From Tenrec ecaudatus (taxonomy: Eukaryota; Chordata; Mammalia; Afrosoricida; Tenrecidae), in the NCBI RefSeq assembly GCF_050624435.1, contig NC_134530.1, positions 148,466,721 to 148,530,720 of the forward strand: a DNA stretch of 64,000 bases, read 5' to 3'. The first letter of the stretch is position 1, and every line of letters begins with the position of its first letter. Shown piece by piece: positions 58,989 to 64,000 of the stretch. Both the position numbers and the translations under genes were made by a program. The notes beneath the pieces were generated by a model, which was not told where the DNA came from, made no database searches, and saw only the letters and a list, made by a program, of their open reading frames with translations.

Positions 58989-60439
58989 TGAAAAAACACG
59001 TCCTTCTTTTTACAAATGTCTAAGTAAAGGTCCTTGCCACTTTATTTTCTCACTCCCCTGGCTGCGGGCGGGGACTGTGAACGTGTGGACGGGGGACACA
59101 GGTTTACTGGATGCAGCGATGGTCCTTTCAGCGGCGGGCAAGTAGACGAGGAGAAGCACTCGATTGTCTGCCCAGAAAGCTACGACATGTAGCCCATCTT
59201 AGTGGCTTTTGTGAAAACAAAAACACCCACATTCTGTAGTATAAATGCATGAAATCTGTATTATTGGATAATTGGAAAATAGAGGGGAAGTCATATTAAT
59301 TCTTTAAATGTGTAGGTAATTCCATTTTGAATCGTCTTCTGTAAATTTGTTTGTTTTAATTTCTAGTTTGAAATGTGCTTTCTTCTGGAAATGAAACTGT
59401 GAGGGTGCTTAGATGTTGTTACTGCCTTTGGCCTTCTTCAACTCACAAAGGAATATTTGAGTTTTTCCTTTAACCCACAGTGTGCCTCAACTACTTATTG
59501 CCTTTATTGGTTTGCTCTAAGGCTAATCGGCTTTCCTGGGTTCCTGTGGAAGTCTAACCAATTTTATGGAAAAACACAAGTTGCTATCCTAGTAAAATTG
59601 GAATAGAAATGTTTTCCAACCTTTATTGTGTTTCTTCTTTTGTTGTAATCATAGATGATTCACTTTCAGTGAAAAGAGATGAGGCGATGCCGTTATAATT
59701 CCATTTTCTCTTACCCCCAGCAGTTTTATCCTGATGCAGGCACTCAGTTGTATTACAGGGCCTTTAAGGGGCCTTTCCCAATGGACACCCCCCATTTCAA
59801 TTATCCTTGCATTGCCGGGAGGCATGGCCTCCATTCTGAGAATTATAATTTGACCTGTGACATATCTAAATATGAAGGGACTTAAAAAATTCTGTGAAAA
59901 TTCATTATTAATAAATCATAAGTATATTATAAATTATAAATCCAATTATTGACTTCTTTTTTTAACTGAACTTTTTAAAAAGCCCCCTTATACTTAAGAG
60001 AGGACAGGCTGAGCTCATGGATTCAAAAGTGCTGTGTTTTATTAATACTTATACTACAGATATTATTTTTAGAGATTCAGTAAGAAATGTAAAAGGTTAA
60101 GCCAGTTTCCTAAGTGGACATTTCTGCCCCTTGGGGAGCACTGGGATTATCCAGGGGCTGCAAAAGCAGGTACCTACACTTTATCCTGGATGATAGGCTA
60201 TAATACAAAGGTTTTTTATTGTCAAGAGGAATTGATTTTATGAAAAGGCCGTGGTAGGCTAAATGAGCTTGGGAATCTATGGTAAGCATTCTGCCAAAAT
60301 TTCTTTGGAATTTAGTTTTTTATATTATGGAATTATATTTTTAATATTACAGAATTTAGTTATCTAGAAAGAACTTTTACTTCATATTTTCTAATAATGT
60401 TCTAATAATTAGGATCTATTCTACTTATGTGGGAGAAGG
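58989..60439. other. No recognised gene (intronic)
   Basis: AT-rich intron. About 59880-59995 starts 'gggacttaaaaaattctgtg' and ends 'aactttttaaaaagccccct', possibly a longer, decayed relative of the palindromic MITEs. Otherwise nothing was recognised. Confidence 0.35.
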
Positions 60440-60552
60440 TCCAGGATTTCTACTCCCTTATAGAGTTACAGTGTTGGAAACAGAGAGGCAGTTCTTCCCT
60501 GTCCTAAGGGTTGTTATGAGTCAGTCTCAACTCAATGGCAGTGACTTTTTTG
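60440..60552 (+). mobile_element. AfroSINE, 5'-truncated
   Basis: The 3' half only: 'ttctactcccttatagagtt', 'ggcagttcttccctgtccta' and 'tatgagtcagtctcaactca'. Confidence 0.8.
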
Positions 60553-60659
60553 TTTTCTTGGCGCGGGGTAGGGGGTTATTCTCTTTAGAGGCTTTTGGAG
60601 AATGCAAAGTGTTAGATTGAATTACATCCTTTCCTCTAAGTAAAGCCTCAATGAAATGT

Positions 60660-60792
60660 TTTGACAAAGCGTCTACAACAGTGGACTAAGCATAGGAACA
60701 GTTGTGAGAACTGTGTAGGACTGGGCAGTAGTTTGTTCTGTTATGCATAAGATCAATATGAGTGAGAGCAAGGAGGGCACCAAAGAACCAAA
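60660..60792 (+). mobile_element. RTE-clade LINE 3' end fragment
   Basis: 'gtgagaactgtgtaggactg', 'gcagtagtttgttctgttat' and 'gatcaatatgagtgagagca'. Only the extreme 3' end is kept. Confidence 0.6.
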
Positions 60793-61322
60793 TGCCTGTG
60801 GTTATAATCCTATGTGGAAATGGGGTTCTCTTATGTTAATGAGCCTGGGTTAGTGTAGGGCAGTGGTTCTCAACTTTCCTAATGCCACGGCCCTTTAATA
60901 CAAGGTCATGTTGTGGTGACCCCCCCACCATAAAATTATTTTTGTTGTTACTTCATAACTGTAATTTTGCTACTGTTATGAATCGGACGACCCCTGTGAA
61001 AGGGTCAGTCAACCTTCAAAGGGGTGGAGACCCACAGGTTGAGAACCACTAGTCCCGGGTGTCTTGAGGTTATCACTGAGCTATGAACAAGATTAAACGA
61101 GCTGGCAAATCAGAGCCAAGGGAGTAAGATAGATGCCAAGACCCATGGATATCTCCCAGGAACCAGGAAGCAGAAGCTGAAGTCACAAGAACCTTCCTCC
61201 AGAACCCAGAGAAACCCTCAAACCAGAGTTCAGCATTCCTAAACTGTGAGAAAATAAATTTCAGTTTGTTAAAACCACCTTGTGATAGTTCTGTTACAGT
61301 AGAACTAGGTAACTAAGACAAA
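60793..61322 (+). repeat. Old interspersed repeat split by a SPIN MITE
   Basis: The left part has 'ttataatcctatgtggaaat'. The right part has 'tgccaagacccatggatatc', 'ctgtgagaaaataaatttca' and 'ttaaaaccaccttgtgatag', a typical 3' end. The same class appears split by SPIN at 9.0-9.9 kb. Family name not assigned. Confidence 0.45.
60861..61052. mobile_element. SPIN MITE
   Basis: About 190 bp. The left terminus is CAGTGGTTCTCAAC, with interior 'taattttgctactgttatga' and the right end 'aggttgagaaccact'. A clean 8-bp duplication is not evident. Confidence 0.88.
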
Positions 61323-61454
61323 CAGTAACTGATCTACTTAGTTAAACCTTTCTGGAGTCTTAGCCTCTGCTTCTATTTGCAGAGAAATTTAAACATAGAA
61401 AATCACCTTGTTTCAGGGAAGTTTTTGAGAATCTGCGCTGTATCTCACAGTGGT

Positions 61455-62100
61455 TGTTTTTAACTTTTCATTGTGATTTAGGTGAAGGCTTACAAAGGAG
61501 ATAATCAGTTTGGCATTCAACAATTTATATACACATTTCATTTCAACTTATTTATTTCATTTCCACTTCCTCCCAATGTTTTCTATTTCCATTTCTCCTC
61601 TCCTGCCCTGTCCTTGAGGAACACTGCCTTTTTGATTTTATTTTCTGATTGACCTGAAAGTTGACTAAGGGTCATAGTCTTGGGCCCCCTCCATTCTGTC
61701 TGACCAATAAACCTGGCGCTTTTTTTTTTTTTTATGATTTTGAGTTTTATTCTACATTTTTCTCCCACTCTAACCAGAGCCCTCAACTGCGATCCGTTGC
61801 AGCAGGTGGTCGTGATAGCAGGACACCACCTCTTTCATTTGGTCTCAAGGTTAAGGAGAATGATGTGTGACATCTTTTAGCTCCTTTTAATAGTTCTTTC
61901 CATTGTTTTCCATTTTTATCACTATGAGTCAGCATCAATTGGATGGCAGTGACTTTGGTTTTTGAAGTTCTTCCCTTTGGCTGGGGAGAGACCAATATTT
62001 ATACCTTTGATGACTATGCGCAAGCTTTTAAGACCTAAGTTGCTTGCTACTCACCCAAGTAGAATGTGGAACATTGCCTTTAAGAATTGTGTTATGTCAG
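61455..62100 (-). mobile_element. L1 3' region, older afrotherian type
   Basis: Antisense: 'gtgatttaggtgaaggctta', 'attctacatttttctcccac' and 'gcgcaagcttttaagaccta', then 'acccaagtagaatgtggaac'. An AfroSINE-like tail ('ctatgagtcagcatcaattg', about 61921) is embedded. Confidence 0.65.
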
Positions 62101-62499
62101 TTGAGTTTGGTATTCCCTGAGGCTCACAGTGGTTCTGATTGGGGATTACATAGGATTAAAAATGGAGTTTTACTATATATTAAGACATTTAACAGAATTA
62201 GATTGATGAAATGAAAATGACTGTAAAGGGAGGAAAAAAGTATTTTGTAAACAAATGCTTTCTTTTCTGAACTTAATCACATATAATTAAAATCAAATGG
62301 TTCCCCCCTTCAATAAACTAACTTTAAAAATTCACTCTCAAGGAATAACTTTGAAGAAATATTACTCTTTGGATATGGTTACCAGTTTATAACAGGTGTC
62401 ATGTAATGTATAACTAGGATCTCAGCAGGAGAGCATTCACATGTCAATTTTGCATTTGTAGGAATTATTTCTATAGCAAGTGACAGAAACTCAACTGAG
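62101..62499. other. No recognised feature (intronic)
   Basis: Intronic sequence with nothing recognised. Confidence 0.35.
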
Positions 62500-62980
62500 A
62501 CTAATTTAGGCTAAGAAGAAATTTATTGGCTTGCGTACATGAAAATCCAGGCATAGATCAGTAACAGCTAAATTCATGTCTCAGTTGATGGGCTCCAGGA
62601 CTGTTCCTTGGCTGATTTCCTCCTGGATTGGCTTCCTTCTTAGCTTGGCTCTTAGTGTAGCAAAAAATGCAGCTCCGAAACCCTCCCCACCCCACGTCAT
62701 ACTGGGTCCTCTAAACTTCCCATCTCTCTCTAGGAGTCCAGTAACAATCTCAGGCAGGGACTTTGGCCCTGTGCCCATCTCTTGGAACAATCACTGTGGA
62801 AAGAAGACAGTGGGGTGCCAGGATTGGTCAGGCCTGGATATGGACAGCACAATGTGATTAATAGGGTTTCAGAACCTCAGGAGCTGAAGGGGTCGGGGCA
62901 TGGTCTCTCAAAGGAAGGGATACTGCAGAGACAGCAAGCACTGCAGGAAATAGCCCCCTTTAAAAACATTTAATCTCTCC
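62500..62980 (+). repeat. Old mammal-wide interspersed repeat
   Basis: 'agaagaaatttattggcttg', 'atgaaaatccaggcatagat' and 'ttggaacaatcactgtggaa' form a pattern seen in a common old mammalian repeat that I cannot name securely. Open frames on both strands are incidental. Confidence 0.45.
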
Positions 62981-63725
62981 CACTTTGAAACCAACAGCAG
63001 TACACAGTTTCATAAAACTCTTAAAAATATATCAACTGCAGACTAAAACAGGCACTGATTTTATGCAAACATTATCATTTTTGATGTTTCTCATCCAAAC
63101 TCACTTTTAACTAAAAGCTGCCTCTTTTGTTTAAATGTCATGTTAGTACCTTAATAGACACACTTTTAAAGTACTGCTTATAATTTTCAATGTTATTTGA
63201 TTTTGTTCCATCACATAAAAATTTTATAAATCAGTACTGCTTGTTCTTAGGTAGATGGAATGCTTTTGGGACTCATTTAATTATCTTTAGCTTGGAGAAG
63301 CAAGTATTAATCGAGTTAAACAATATAGTTTTATAAACTTAGTATTACCCTACCAAATTTGAAAATGAAATCTTAAACCAATTACTTTCCAAAGTGTTTT
63401 GTTAAAACAATGGTCCTTAAGTCTAAATCAAGACAGCATCATTATATGCATTTGTTACAGGACTCTCCAATAATACTTTTAAGCCATGATCTTAAAGAAG
63501 TAATATAAAAAAACCCCTCTCTAACTCTTTGAAACGTGGTATCTGTTTAATCGTGCAAAAGTTATTTGGCAGACATTATAGAGCAGAATCTGAGCACCTT
63601 TGTCTTGCGTTTTTCCTGCCTTCAGTGGGAGCCAGAAATACTTGGATTAGCAGTAGACATTTGAAAGAGAAGGGCCAGCGCTATGAATACCATGCTGTAC
63701 TATTTTTCCATTACTATTGTATGCC
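62981..63725. other. No recognised feature (intronic)
   Basis: AT-rich intron with nothing recognised. Confidence 0.35.
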
Positions 63726-63928
63726 AGGAGCCTTGGTGACATCGTAGGTTATGCACTGAGCCACTAAGCACAAGGTCAGTAGTTTGAACGTGCCACATTT
63801 TGTGGGAGAAAGGTGAGACAGTCTGCTCCCATGAAGAGTTAGTCTCAGAAACCCACCTAGTTCTGCCTTTGTGTCCCATAGGGTCACCATGAGTCAGAAT
63901 GGACTCTTTGGCAGTGAGTTTTGTTTTG
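63726..63928 (+). mobile_element. AfroSINE
   Basis: A full-length copy: 'caggagccttggtgacatcg', 'aaggtcagtagtttgaacgt', 'tagtctcagaaacccaccta' and 'catgagtcagaatggactct'. Confidence 0.9.
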
Positions 63929-64000
63929 GGTCTTACTGTGTTCATAACTTTAATTTTGGAACCAGAAAAGCAATGGTTTGAATGTCAGTGTTCAGTTTAT

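Larger units (their letters stand above)
52967..64000 (+). other. MAGI3: MAGI3 intron 1 (5' part)
   Basis: Begins with the GTACGC donor. The window ends before any acceptor and exon 2, so the intron is at least 11 kb, in line with large first introns in MAGI genes. No second exon with MAGI similarity was seen. The open frame reading past the donor into 53031 is intronic. Confidence 0.88.

Overview
This is mammalian nuclear DNA, almost certainly from an afrotherian and most likely a tenrec (Echinops-like). It is packed with tRNA-derived SINEs of the AfroSINE type, with L1 copies carrying the very long 3' UTR typical of Afrotheria, and with an RTE-clade LINE. It also holds several hAT transposons of the SPIN type, which among afrotherians are known to me only from tenrec. 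There are no bacterial or plasmid features. Repeat names rest on recognition of sequence patterns, not on a database search, and repeat boundaries are approximate unless a target-site duplication (TSD) is given.

The only functional protein-coding sequence I can support is the first coding exon of MAGI3, on the + strand. It sits in a strong CpG island (about 51.78-53.06 kb) and encodes the N-terminus and the first (PDZ0) domain of this membrane-associated guanylate-kinase scaffold. It ends at a consensus phase-1 splice donor. The rest of the window to 64 kb is the start of a large first intron. The 51 kb upstream is intergenic and largely repeat-derived.

Layout: 0-10 kb holds a SPIN MITE, a GC-rich minisatellite, scattered SINEs, a long unclassified stretch and a full-length SPIN element. 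10-24 kb holds L1 3' ends, old interspersed repeats, a degenerate RTE copy with a SINE inside it, and an L1 inserted into a SINE. 25-30.5 kb is a nest of RTE, an old interspersed repeat and SPIN elements. 32.5-34.7 kb is a 2.18 kb L1 3' segment with perfect 17-bp TSDs. 35.8-36.7 kb is a processed RPL17 pseudogene inserted into an AfroSINE. 37.9-43.7 kb is an old antisense L1 interrupted by two younger L1 insertions. 44-51.6 kb holds L2, MIR and SINEs. 51.8-64 kb is the MAGI3 promoter, exon 1 and intron 1.

I found no undescribed biological system. The clearest direct observations are several exact insertion junctions that date repeats relative to one another, and a ~249-bp internal duplication shared by two long L1 3' UTRs. 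The RPL17 retrocopy and the translation-control context of the MAGI3 start codon also stand out.
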